DNA of 34,980 bases from Oscillibacter sp. (GTDB lineage: Bacteria > Bacillota > Clostridia > Oscillospirales > Oscillospiraceae): positions 2,193 to 37,172 of the forward strand of contig JAAVHD010000063.1 in assembly GCA_014799915.1 (NCBI GenBank). Direction: 5' to 3'. Numbering within the stretch: position 1 is the first letter of the stretch; each line of letters starts with the position of its first letter. Of the stretch, positions 1 through 9,103 are shown piece by piece. The position numbers and the translations under genes were made by a program. The notes beneath the pieces were generated by a model. That model was not told where the DNA came from. It saw nothing but the letters and a program-made list of their open reading frames with translations, and did no database searches.

Positions 1-632
1 ACCTCGTCGATGTGGGGGTGGGTGAATTTCGCGCGGAAAAAGCGCATCCCGGCGAAGGCAATGAGGACAAAGAAGTACAGGGCCATCAGCAGGTTGTCCG
101 CCACTGTGGCCGCGGCGGCGACGGTGGTGCCCTTCATGCCGTGCTGCATGGCCATGGCAGAGAAGTTCACGCCGCCGCCGATATAGGAGCCGGTCATCAT
201 GGAGGCCACCGCCGCCAGGTCACGGGCCTGTCCGCCGGTGGCGACGTAAGCGCCGCGAAGGACATGATAGGCCAGGAACGCGCCCACTGTGGTGCCCACC
301 GCGCCGATGAGGAAGATGCTCAGCATCTTCCCGGCCTCCCGCCAGATCTTTTTCAGGTTGCACTGGAGCAGCAGCAGGGGGATGCCCATGGGCACGATCA
401 CGCCCCAGACGATGTCGTCATAGAGCACGCTGCTGATGGGGATGACGCCGATATTGGCCATGACCATGGCCAGGAGCAGGGCGATGATGGACCCGGATAT
501 TTTCGCCGCCCACTTGTATTTCTGCTCCAGATAGATGGATAGGGCAACCGAGACGCACATCACGCCCAGCAAGCCCCAGGTGTCGTCGGGGCCGATGAGG
601 GTGTGGCCCAGCAGGTTTTCTATCAGTGACAT
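1..632 (-). CDS. DUF819-like multi-pass membrane protein (3' end truncated by the window edge)
   Basis: Reverse strand from ATG at 632 reads MSLIENLLGHTLIGPDDTWGLLGVMCVSVALSIYLEQKYKWAAKISGSIIALLLAMVMANIGVIPISSVLYDDIVWGVIVPMGIPLLLLQCNLKKIWREAGK..., open to position 1. aggagga RBS at 641-647. Missing from the ORF track because it is open at the edge. Confidence 0.8.
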   Translation of the reverse strand, partial: MSLIENLLGHTLIGPDDTWGLLGVMCVSVALSIYLEQKYKWAAKISGSIIALLLAMVMANIGVIPISSVLYDDIVWGVIVPMGIPLLLLQCNLKKIWREAGKMLSIFLIGAVGTTVGAFLAYHVLRGAYVATGGQARDLAAVASMMTGSYIGGGVNFSAMAMQHGMKGTTVAAAATVADNLLMALYFFVLIAFAGMRFFRAKFTHPHIDE

Positions 633-659
633 AGGATGGTTCCTCCTTTGTAAAACAAA

Positions 660-688
660 AAGCCGCCGGAGCACGCTCCGGCGGCTTT
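660..688 (-). terminator. Rho-independent terminator
   Basis: agccgccgga-gcacgc-tccggcggct hairpin; T-rich tract follows on the minus strand. Lies between NUDIX end and DUF819-like start. Confidence 0.7.
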
Positions 689-789
689 GGTGGATTCATT
701 ATACTGGAAGATGCGGAAAATGTCAACGATAGGAGAGATTAAGATCACATAGAGATTTGCATAATATATGGAAAAGTCTTATAAGCGCT

Positions 790-1266
790 CTATTCTTTGC
801 TGATAAAATGTTTAGGACATTCTTCAAAATTATGAATTTCCGTTTTCAAAAATTTAGGATATATGATTATGTCCTCAATATTTTTCAGCGGCATCCAGCC
901 TATTACAACATTGCTGTTATCTTTATGGGGCAAAAATTCATTTTTATCTGGAATAATCGCTCCTTCACACAAATGAATCAGATAATAAAAGCAAATATTG
1001 TGCGCTCTCTTTCCGTTCCATTCCCAAAAACACTCTTCTGTCCATAATAATCGTTCACATTTTACATCTGCGCCGGTCTCTTCTCTGTACTCACGAATAA
1101 GCGCTTCTTCGGTGGTTTCTCCTATTCTGACATGACCGCCCGGTATCGCATATTCGCTCCCGTTTCTATCTCTTTGAACTACAATTTTGTTGTCTTTAAT
1201 CAGTATTCCTGCTACTCTCAAATCACAGATATTATTATCAATTTCAAACAGCCAGTCCATATTCAA
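790..1266 (-). CDS. NUDIX hydrolase
   Basis: NUDIX box GGHVRIGETTEEALIREYREETGAD. Confidence 0.9.
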   Translation of the reverse strand: MNMDWLFEIDNNICDLRVAGILIKDNKIVVQRDRNGSEYAIPGGHVRIGETTEEALIREYREETGADVKCERLLWTEECFWEWNGKRAHNICFYYLIHLCEGAIIPDKNEFLPHKDNSNVVIGWMPLKNIEDIIIYPKFLKTEIHNFEECPKHFISKE

Positions 1267-1274
1267 ATACAGGA

Positions 1275-2147
1275 TCAGAAGATAGTAACCGTCCAGCGAT
1301 TTTCATACCGCTGGCGGGGTGCCAGCGAGATCAGATCGAACTGCTGGCTCAGATCCTCCACCACGCCCTCACGGGAGGGCAGACTGACCCAGGGCTCCAG
1401 GCAGACGTAGGGCGCGTCGGTCTTCGGCATGTGCCAGACGCCCATATAGCGCATCTTGGGGCAATCCAGGGTGATGCCCCTGGTGCCCTCTCCGGCGGAG
1501 AGGGTGAGCCGACGGGTAAAATTCTTTAAGATGATCGCGTCGCGGTTAAAGAGATCGTGGCGCAGGGGCAGGTCTACGCCGTTGACCAGGGGATAGGGGG
1601 CCTCGTGGCCGCTGATCATACAGGCGTCGCTCATGAGCACCTGCCAGGGCTGGCAGGGCTCGGCGAAGGTCAGGCGGTAGTCGGTGAACTCCTTTCCCTC
1701 CTCCAGGGGCACCCGGAAGCCGGGGTGGCCGCCTAAGCCGAAGAACATGGTCTTTTTATCCATGTTTTCCGTGGCGTAGACCACCACCAGGGTATTGCCC
1801 TCCAGGACATAGGACACGTCAAAGTGGAAGGCGAAGGGGTAGATTTTCCGGGTCTCTGCGGTGTCCTCGATGTGCAGGGTGATATGGTCCCTGCCGGTGT
1901 TCACGACGGTGAACTCCGTCAGCTTGGCAAAGCCGTGGCGGCCCATCTGGTACTCCTTGCCGCCGTATGTATACCGCTCATTGGTGAGACGGCCCACGTA
2001 GGGGAACAGGATGGGGGCGCGGCCCGTCCAGTAGGCGGGATCGCCGTTCCAGAGGTATTCTGTGCCGTCGGCGGCGGTGATGGACATGAGCTGTGCGCCC
2101 AGCTCGTCGATGGTCACGGTCATAGCGCTGTTTCTGATAGTCTGCAT
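1275..2147 (-). CDS. Aldose 1-epimerase family protein
   Basis: 290 aa; LGAQLMSITAADGTEYLWNGDPAYWTGRAPILFPYVGRL and GLGGHPGFRVPL typical of galactose mutarotase-like proteins. Confidence 0.85.
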   Translation of the reverse strand: MQTIRNSAMTVTIDELGAQLMSITAADGTEYLWNGDPAYWTGRAPILFPYVGRLTNERYTYGGKEYQMGRHGFAKLTEFTVVNTGRDHITLHIEDTAETRKIYPFAFHFDVSYVLEGNTLVVVYATENMDKKTMFFGLGGHPGFRVPLEEGKEFTDYRLTFAEPCQPWQVLMSDACMISGHEAPYPLVNGVDLPLRHDLFNRDAIILKNFTRRLTLSAGEGTRGITLDCPKMRYMGVWHMPKTDAPYVCLEPWVSLPSREGVVEDLSQQFDLISLAPRQRYENRWTVTIF

Positions 2148-2179
2148 AGGGGCGCTCCTTTCACTGCTGTTCGATAGGA

Positions 2180-2214
2180 AAACCCCCTGCGGCTGCGGAA
2201 GCCGCAGGGGCTAT
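2180..2214 (-). terminator. Rho-independent terminator after the Fe-S subunit gene
   Basis: cccctgcggctgcggaagccgcagggg hairpin; TTTT on the minus strand. Confidence 0.65.
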
Positions 2215-2286
2215 AGTAGAAAATTTCTCCTCTTGCTCATGATACTAAATATTTGCGGGAATTGCAAGGGCAGGCGGGAAATTTTT

Positions 2287-2775
2287 CTATGCCTTGCCGA
2301 GCCGCTTGAGCATGGTCTTTTTCACCGCCCGCAGGATATTTTCATATCCTGTGCAGCGGCACAGGTGGCCGGAGAGGAGCTTGCGCAGTTCGGCGTCGGT
2401 GTATTCCTTCCCGCTCTCCAGGATCTCCACAGCGGTCATGATAAAGCCGGGGGTGCAGAATCCGCACTGGATGGCGGCTTCGTCAATAAACGCCTGCTGG
2501 ATATCCGCCAGCTCGCCCCCGGGGCCCAGAAGGCCCTCCAGCGTGCGGATGTTCTTTCCGTCCGCCCAGGCGGCCAGATACAGGCAGGAGTTGAAGCACT
2601 CGCCGTCAATGATGACGTTGCAGGCCCCGCACTCGCCTACCTCGCAGCCCTTCTTCACGCTGGTCAGACGGAAATCATTGCGCAGCATGTCCGTCAGGGA
2701 CGCCCGCACGTCCACCATCTGCTCCACTTCCTTGCCGTTGATGGTGCAGCGAATCAATTTATACTGATTGTTCAT
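2287..2775 (-). CDS. (2Fe-2S)-binding subunit of a xanthine dehydrogenase-family enzyme
   Basis: GCEVGECGACNVIIDGECFNSCL and QCGFCTPGFIM...GHLCRCTGYENI cysteine motifs. Confidence 0.92.
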   Translation of the reverse strand: MNNQYKLIRCTINGKEVEQMVDVRASLTDMLRNDFRLTSVKKGCEVGECGACNVIIDGECFNSCLYLAAWADGKNIRTLEGLLGPGGELADIQQAFIDEAAIQCGFCTPGFIMTAVEILESGKEYTDAELRKLLSGHLCRCTGYENILRAVKKTMLKRLGKA

Positions 2776-3656
2776 GCCAGCTCACCTCCTGCCAGTCTGA
2801 TGGATTCCGTGAGGGCCCGCTTTGCCAGCTCCACGGCGATATGCTCGCGGAACGCCTTGCTGGCGCGCCAGCTGTCGCGGGGATGGATGTCCGACAGCAC
2901 GGCGGCGCCAAAGGCTTCCACCGTCTCTGCTGTCAAGGGATTTCCGTTGGCAGCGGCCTCGGCGGAAGGGGCACGCATGGGGATGGGGCCTGCCACGCCA
3001 TAGGCGATCCGGGCGCGGGTGATGGTTTTCTTGTCCTCGCTGAGGACTACGTTCACCGAGCAGCCGGTGGTGGCAATGTCCATGGCGTTGCGCATGGCGT
3101 ACTTGATATAGTGGCCGAAGCAGTTTTCATAGCTGGCCTTGGGGATGATAATGGCGGTCTGGATCTCGTCGGGGTGGATGTCCACTTTTCCGGCGGAGAT
3201 ATAGAACTGCTGGATGGGGAGGCGGCGCACGCCCTCTGAGCCGGTCAGCTCGACAATGGCATCCCAGGCGAACAGCGTGGAGGCGGAGTCGGCGCTTGTC
3301 ACGCCGTTGCAGGTATTGCCGCCGATGGTTCCGGCGTTGCGGATCTGGGGGCCGCCTACCATGTCCACGGCTTCGCCAAGGACGTTGATATATTTCTGGA
3401 TGAGAGGGTCTTTTGTGATATGGCTGAAACTGGTAAGGGAGCCGATGCGGATGTTTTCGTCGTTATCCAGGGCTACGCCACGGATGGCATCGATGCCGTA
3501 GATGGAGATCAGTTCTTTTCCGGCACGCTTGCCCTCACGCATTTGTACCAGCACGTCGGTGCCGCCGGCGAGAATCTGGGCCTCGGGGTGCTCTAAACGG
3601 AGGCGGATCGCGTCGGCGACGCTCTGCGCCTCGTAGAATGCTTTCATATCATACAT
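2772..3656 (-). CDS. FAD-binding subunit of a xanthine dehydrogenase-family enzyme
   Basis: ILAGGTDVLVQMREGK and GGPQIRNAGTIGGNTCNG FAD-binding motifs; 4-bp overlap with the Fe-S subunit. Confidence 0.92.
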   Translation of the reverse strand: MYDMKAFYEAQSVADAIRLRLEHPEAQILAGGTDVLVQMREGKRAGKELISIYGIDAIRGVALDNDENIRIGSLTSFSHITKDPLIQKYINVLGEAVDMVGGPQIRNAGTIGGNTCNGVTSADSASTLFAWDAIVELTGSEGVRRLPIQQFYISAGKVDIHPDEIQTAIIIPKASYENCFGHYIKYAMRNAMDIATTGCSVNVVLSEDKKTITRARIAYGVAGPIPMRAPSAEAAANGNPLTAETVEAFGAAVLSDIHPRDSWRASKAFREHIAVELAKRALTESIRLAGGELA

Positions 3657-3715
3657 CGTATTCCTCCTTTTGCCGCCGCGTAGCGGCGGCTCCGGCTCTT
3701 ATCTTATTTTAGATT

Positions 3716-4228
3716 CGCCCCTCGCCGGGGCGGGGACAGGGGCTAACTTTTCGCGCGCGCGAAAAGTTACAAAAGAGCGCTTAGGAAACTACGTTTCCTA
3801 AGAACCTTCCTGAATTACGGGGGTGTTTAGTGACGCTACGACGTGGCGGGTTTGATTCTACCGAGGTGTCTACCCACATGCTCGGTGCCTTGCGTCTACC
3901 CGTTCGCACTAGGTTAGCCAGCAGCAAGATCCGCTTCTATTCCTACTACCTGGCCACCGCCAGGAGGACCAATCTATTTCTCAGCACCCCGGGGAGCTCC
4001 CCTCGCGTAATACGGTAGGGACCAAGTCAACATCCTAAAGTAGACCCACCGCAGCCGAAACCGCTACCAAATCCGATTTAGACCGGACGGACTACAGGAT
4101 CAGCGCAAAAAAACAATAACCCCCGTAATAAAATAAGGGATTCTTAAACCGTAGGTTTAAGCGACTTTTTGCCTTCTTTTTGTTCGCACAAAAAGAAGGC
4201 GCAGGGTCCGGGGCTGCGTAAGCCCCGG
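3716..4228. repeat. Symmetric hairpin-modular intergenic element: two inverted arms of three hairpins around a ~315-bp core
   Basis: Left hairpins at 3716-3732, 3744-3769, 3780-3802; right hairpins at 4143-4161, 4171-4200, 4208-4228. Core closed by attacggggg (3814-3823) and cccccgtaat (4120-4129). Confidence 0.6.
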
Positions 4229-4283
4229 GCTGACGGAAGAAAAATCCCCCTTGCGCCCGAAGGGCGCAAAGAAAGGAAAAACG

Positions 4284-5972
4284 ATGAAATTTTCAGAAAT
4301 GCCCTATACCAGACCTGATCTGGAAGAAATCAAAAAATCCGCCAACGAGACATTAGAAAAGATCCACTCCGCCGCCACGGCGGAGGAGCAAATCGCCGCC
4401 TACCTCGCCTATGAGGCGGAAAACAAGGAAATCTCTACTAATTTCTCTGTTGCCTACGTCCGCCACTCAATCGATACCAGGGACGAGTTCTATAAAAAAG
4501 AAAACGACTACCTCGACGAGATCAGCCCCGCGCTCCAGGAGATCAGTCAAAAAATCGAACTTGCCCTGCTTAACTCCCCCTTCCGTCCTCAGCTGGAGGA
4601 GCGGCTCGGAAAACTCCTCTTTCAGAACCTGGAAATCTCCATCCGCTGCATGAAGCCCGAAATCATGGAGCTGATGCAGGAGGAAAACAAGCTGACCAGC
4701 GAGTACCAGCGTCTTTACGCCTCCGCCGCCGTGGAGTGGGAGGGCGAGACGATCCCCCTGCCCAAGCTGGGGCCCTTCCTGCAAAGCCCTGACCGTGCCG
4801 TCCGCAAGGCCGCCTGTGAGACCAAGGCGCGCTGGTTTGACGAGCACCAGAAGGAGCTGGACGAGCTCTACGACAAGCTGGTGAAGAACCGCACCGCCCA
4901 GGGCAAGGCCATGGGGTACGAAAATTATGTCCCTCTGGGCTATGACCGGCTGGGCCGCAACTGCTGGGGCCCCAAGGAGTGCGCCGCTTTCCGGGCGCAG
5001 ATCGCTTCCGATATGGTTCCCGTGGTGGCGCGGGTAAAGAAGGATCAGGCAAAGCGCATCGGCGTGGAGGCGATGAAGCTCTATGACGACGCCCTGATGT
5101 TCCCCGACGGCAACGCCGATCCCCAGGGTACGCCGGACGACATCCTCGCCGCCGGGCGGAAGATGTACCACGAGCTCAGTGCGGAGACGAAGGAATTCAT
5201 CGACTTCCTCTACGACGGCGAGTTGCTGGACGTGCTCAGCAAGGAGGGCAAGGCTCCCGGCGGGTACTGCACTGATTTCCCCGCCTACCAGGCTCCGTTC
5301 ATTTTCTCCAACTTCAACGGAACCAGCGGCGACGTGGACGTGCTGACCCATGAGGCGGGCCACGCCTTCGCCTTCTACCGCGCCGCGCGGAAGGGGTATC
5401 TCTCCGCCCTTATGAGCCCCACCATGGAAGGCTGCGAGACCCACTCCATGTCCATGGAGTTCCTGACCGCCCCCTGGCATGAGTTGTTCTTCGGCCCCGT
5501 TACCCGGAAGTATGAGATCGGCCACTGCGAATCCAGCCTGATTTTCATCCCCTACGGCTGCATGGTGGACGAGTTCCAGCACCGGATGTACGAAAATCCC
5601 GAGCTGACCCCCGCCCAGCGCAACGAGGTCTGGCTGGAGCTGGAGAAGAAGTACCGCCCCTGGATCGACTTCGACAATCTGCCCTTCTACAGCCGGGGAG
5701 CGGGCTGGCAGCAGCAGCTGCACATCTATATGTACCCCTTCTACTATATCGACTACTGCATGGCCCAGACCATGGCCTTCCAGTTCTGGCTGACCTCTCT
5801 GGAAAACCGGGAGGAAGCATGGAAGAAATACCTGGCCTTCGTGGATCAGGGCGGCACCAGGACCTTTGAGGAGCTGGTAGAGGGCGCGGAGATGAAGCTG
5901 CCCTACGCCCCCGGCTGCATTAAGGAGATCGGCGAGAAGATCTCCAAATGGATCGACGCGAATCCCCTGTAA
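4284..5972 (+). CDS. M3 family oligoendopeptidase
   Basis: HEAGH zinc motif in DVDVLTHEAGHAFAFY plus ETHSMSMEFL. The MKFSEMPYTRPD start at 4284 with upstream aaagg is preferred over 4251. Confidence 0.92.
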   Translation: MKFSEMPYTRPDLEEIKKSANETLEKIHSAATAEEQIAAYLAYEAENKEISTNFSVAYVRHSIDTRDEFYKKENDYLDEISPALQEISQKIELALLNSPFRPQLEERLGKLLFQNLEISIRCMKPEIMELMQEENKLTSEYQRLYASAAVEWEGETIPLPKLGPFLQSPDRAVRKAACETKARWFDEHQKELDELYDKLVKNRTAQGKAMGYENYVPLGYDRLGRNCWGPKECAAFRAQIASDMVPVVARVKKDQAKRIGVEAMKLYDDALMFPDGNADPQGTPDDILAAGRKMYHELSAETKEFIDFLYDGELLDVLSKEGKAPGGYCTDFPAYQAPFIFSNFNGTSGDVDVLTHEAGHAFAFYRAARKGYLSALMSPTMEGCETHSMSMEFLTAPWHELFFGPVTRKYEIGHCESSLIFIPYGCMVDEFQHRMYENPELTPAQRNEVWLELEKKYRPWIDFDNLPFYSRGAGWQQQLHIYMYPFYYIDYCMAQTMAFQFWLTSLENREEAWKKYLAFVDQGGTRTFEELVEGAEMKLPYAPGCIKEIGEKISKWIDANPL

Positions 5973-6047
5973 ATGATCCTGCCCCTTAATTTCCATGGGA
6001 CATGTGCCGAAAGATACAGTAACAGAACATGATCAGGAGGCACGCCC

Positions 6048-6623
6048 ATGGAAATCACCTTTGAAAGCCGTCTGAGACGCAATGAACAGCTCGTCCGCCC
6101 GGACGGGACCAAAAAGGATACCGGAGAAACCTCCGCGCCCGGCATACAGCCCCAGACGGACCGTGTGTCCTCAGCCCAGGAGGCCGTCCGGCAGGCCGTA
6201 GAGCAGCTGGACGCGCAGAGCCAGCGCCTCGCGGCCCTGGCCCAGCAGGACCGGCAGACGGAAAAGAAGACGTATATATGGGATATCCTGGACGGCGAAG
6301 AGAAGGACAGCGAGGCGGACGCTCTGGGTGAGCAGATGAAGACCATGGAGCGGTGCCATAAGATCGCGGCCCGGATCATGCGGGGCGACAAGGTCCCGCC
6401 CCAGGACGAGCAGTACCTGATGATGAACGATCCCGACGGCTACAAGCTGGCTATGGCCATGCGGACGCCCAAAAAGCACCCCAAGAAGCACGAGAGCGTC
6501 CTGAAGGACGAGGACAAGACCTCCCGGAGCGACAGCGAAAGCGGCGGGGAGGACGCCGTTTCTTCCTGCGAGGAGTCCGGCGGAACATCCGATGCCGGCG
6601 GAGACAGCACCGCCGGAGAATAA
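6048..6623 (+). CDS. Hypothetical charged protein
   Basis: 191 aa, upstream aggagg, followed by a terminator hairpin; no family recognised. Confidence 0.7.
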   Translation: MEITFESRLRRNEQLVRPDGTKKDTGETSAPGIQPQTDRVSSAQEAVRQAVEQLDAQSQRLAALAQQDRQTEKKTYIWDILDGEEKDSEADALGEQMKTMERCHKIAARIMRGDKVPPQDEQYLMMNDPDGYKLAMAMRTPKKHPKKHESVLKDEDKTSRSDSESGGEDAVSSCEESGGTSDAGGDSTAGE

Positions 6624-6627
6624 CAGA

Positions 6628-6662
6628 CAGCGCCCGGAGTCATCAGACTCCGGGCGCTGCCC
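6628..6662 (+). terminator. Terminator-like hairpin
   Basis: agcgcccggagt-catc-agactccgggcgct inverted repeat just after the CDS stop; weak T tract. Confidence 0.55.
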
Positions 6663-6732
6663 CGTCCTTTCGGACAGAATGAGAAAGGGGAAGAAAAGAG
6701 AAACGCTCGTAAGCAAAATCAGATGTGCGGGA

Positions 6733-8154
6733 TCAGGATGCCCGCTGGCCGTAGCCGCCGAAGAACTGGTTAAAGAAATCCTCCATATTGCCATAGCCGT
6801 CATAGGAATCGCCGTAACTGCCGCCGTAGGAGTTGCCATAGCCGCCGTAGCTATCATAGCCGTCGGGCTGCTGGGCAGACTGAGACTCGGTCTCCTCCTC
6901 CTGGGGCTTATCCAGGGTGCTGCCGAAGGTCAGCTCAGTGGTGTAAACCTTGCCTTCGCGGACATAGGTAACGGTGACGGTGTCCCCGGCCTGGAAGGTC
7001 TTGCTGCTGCCCACGGCGGAGGTCAGATCGGAGTAGGAGGTGATGGTGGTGGTACCCAGCATAGTGATGACGTCGCCCACCTGGAGCCCCGCCTGGTCAG
7101 CGGGACCGCCCTCCACAACCTCGCCCACATACGCGCCGCTGCGCACGCCGGACGCAGGATACTGGGCGGCGTTGCTCACGGATACGCCCATATAGGCATG
7201 GCTGGTGACCTGGCCGTTCTCCATAATGTCCTTGATCATATTCAAAACGTCGTCGATGGGGATCGCGAAGCCCAACCCCTCGGCGGCGTTGCCGTTGCCG
7301 TCAGAGGTGGTCTTGGCGGTGACGATGCCGACTACCTCACCGTAGCTGTTAAAGAGGGGGCCGCCGGAGTTGCCGGGATTGATGGCGGTGTCGATCTGGA
7401 TCATGTTGAAGGGCGTGCCGTTGAGGTTGATCTCCCGGTCCACACAGGAGACGATGCCCCGGCTCATGGAGAAGGTCAGCTCACCCAGGGGGTTGCCGAT
7501 GGTGGACACGTCCTCGCCCACGTTCAGGTTGGCGGAGGAGCCCAGCACCACGGGGGTCAGCGTATCCTCGCCGGGGTCCACCTTCAGCACGGCCACGTCG
7601 TAGTCCGCGTCGCTGCCCACCACTTCGGCGGTGTAGGTCTTGCCGTTGTTCAGGGTGACCTGTACGCTGGTGGCGCCGCTGACTACGTGGCAGTTGGTGG
7701 CGATATAGCCGTCGGCGGTGATGATAAAGCCGCTGCCGGAGCTGGGGGTCTCAACGGGCTGTCCAAAGAAGTTGTAGCCCGCCAGGACGGAGGTGTTGAT
7801 GCTGACGCAGCTGTTCTTGTTGGCCTCGTAGATCTGGGAGAAGGTCATCTTCTCGTTTCCGGTGACGCTGACGGTGTCCACCTGGGTCAGGGGACGGTCG
7901 CTGACCATGACCTGGCTTTCATTGCTCCGGCTATCGTCTTTGTCCCGGTTGAGATACCATCCGGCTCCGAAGGAGCCGCCAACGAGGAGCGCCCCGCAGA
8001 GCACGCCGGCGATGATCTTCCCGGCGCGGCCCTTCTTCTTCGGCGCGATGGGCGCGGGGGTCCGGGTGGGCTGGAAGCCGTCGCTGTCGGAGCGGTAGCT
8101 GTAGTGATATTCGTACTCGCTTCTGTTCTGATCGCTGTTATAATCGTTATACAT
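6733..8154 (-). CDS. HtrA/DegP-like S1C serine protease with N-terminal TM and C-terminal PDZ domain
   Basis: NPGNSGGPLFNSYGEVVGI catalytic motif, ATNCHVV, PDZ VVEGGPADQAGLQVGDVITMLG. Start at MYNDYNSDQNRS (8154) with aggaggat RBS; the longer ORF start is unlikely. Confidence 0.92.
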   Translation of the reverse strand: MYNDYNSDQNRSEYEYHYSYRSDSDGFQPTRTPAPIAPKKKGRAGKIIAGVLCGALLVGGSFGAGWYLNRDKDDSRSNESQVMVSDRPLTQVDTVSVTGNEKMTFSQIYEANKNSCVSINTSVLAGYNFFGQPVETPSSGSGFIITADGYIATNCHVVSGATSVQVTLNNGKTYTAEVVGSDADYDVAVLKVDPGEDTLTPVVLGSSANLNVGEDVSTIGNPLGELTFSMSRGIVSCVDREINLNGTPFNMIQIDTAINPGNSGGPLFNSYGEVVGIVTAKTTSDGNGNAAEGLGFAIPIDDVLNMIKDIMENGQVTSHAYMGVSVSNAAQYPASGVRSGAYVGEVVEGGPADQAGLQVGDVITMLGTTTITSYSDLTSAVGSSKTFQAGDTVTVTYVREGKVYTTELTFGSTLDKPQEEETESQSAQQPDGYDSYGGYGNSYGGSYGDSYDGYGNMEDFFNQFFGGYGQRAS

Positions 8155-8319
8155 AAGAATGATCCTCCTTATGGAATGGCTCTTTTGGGATGCCCGCCGG
8201 GGGCATTCGCTTTTGATGGTGCTAGGATACATGGCATTTGTGACAGAAATATGAAGAAACTTCGGAAAGATTATAAACATTCCTGGGATAGTTTGTGACT
8301 TAAACCGTGAGCCGCAAAA

Positions 8320-8360
8320 ATGACAACAGCGAAGGGAAGCACGCCCTTCGCTGTTGTCAT
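8320..8360 (-). terminator. Strong stem-loop, minus-strand terminator-like
   Basis: 17-bp perfect stem atgacaacagcgaaggg / cccttcgctgttgtcat; TTTTT follows on the minus strand. Confidence 0.55.
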
Positions 8361-8624
8361 ATGGTTTGGAAGATTGGATGAAAAGAAGTTGTTGTCTCTT
8401 ACGGGTATTAAGATACGGCAAAGGTATTAAGAAAACCAGCGTTAGTTGTTACAAAAGTATTAAATCATACGAGGAAGTTTTTTCCATCCCCAGCCGCTTG
8501 TGAAAAAATAAATTAGGATCGTTCTTTACTTGTTCATATTTGCCCGATATACTGGGTAAAAAGCGTGGTTCGTCCCCTGTTTTCTCATCGGGCGGACCCT
8601 CCGGAGAGAAGCGAGGTCCTGTCT

Positions 8625-9053
8625 ATGCGGAATTTCTTCTATCGAGTATCCAGCGCTCTGGCGAGGTTTATGTATGGGCGCAACGGCTCCGATCAGCTGA
8701 ATATGGCGCTGCTGGCGGTGTATCTGATCATATGGGTGATACAGATCATCTTTGGCCGGATCTATGCGGTCCGGATGGTGCTGGAGGCCCTTTCCCTGGT
8801 ACTGGTGGCTGTCGTGCTGTTCCGGGCATTCTCCAAAAACCTCAGTAAGCGGAGGGCGGAAAACGCGAAATTCCTCAACTGGTGGTATCCGGTGAAGAAC
8901 CGCGTCTCCGGCGCGCAGCAGCGGCGTCTGGACAAGGAGCACAAGTATTTCACCTGTAAGAACTGTAAAACCATCTGCCGCGTCCCGGCAGGGAAGGGTA
9001 AGATCGAGATCACCTGCCCCAAGTGCGGGGAGAAGATTATCGGAAAAAGCTGA
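8625..9053 (+). CDS. Small membrane protein with C-terminal zinc ribbon
   Basis: MRNFFYRVSSALARFMYG..., hydrophobic stretches, then FTCKNCKTICRVPAGKGKIEITCPKCGEKI. Confidence 0.8.
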   Translation: MRNFFYRVSSALARFMYGRNGSDQLNMALLAVYLIIWVIQIIFGRIYAVRMVLEALSLVLVAVVLFRAFSKNLSKRRAENAKFLNWWYPVKNRVSGAQQRRLDKEHKYFTCKNCKTICRVPAGKGKIEITCPKCGEKIIGKS

Positions 9054-9061
9054 CAAATAAT

Positions 9062-9098
9062 GGCGCACCCGCATCGAAAACGGGTGCGCCTCTCTTTT
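9062..9098 (+). terminator. Rho-independent terminator
   Basis: ggcgcacccg-catcgaaaa-cgggtgcgcc followed by tctctttt. Confidence 0.7.
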
Positions 9099-9103
9099 GC
9101 CTC

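Noticed and set aside
4467-5996. 509-aa minus-strand ORF
   Set aside because: Antisense to the M3 peptidase, which has clear motifs; low-complexity hydrophobic/His-rich translation typical of GC-rich antisense frames.
6592-8298. 568-aa plus-strand ORF
   Set aside because: Antisense to the HtrA protease; Gly/Ala/His-rich nonsense-like translation.
8526-9074. 182-aa minus-strand ORF
   Set aside because: Overlaps the plus-strand zinc-ribbon membrane protein, which has better coding features.
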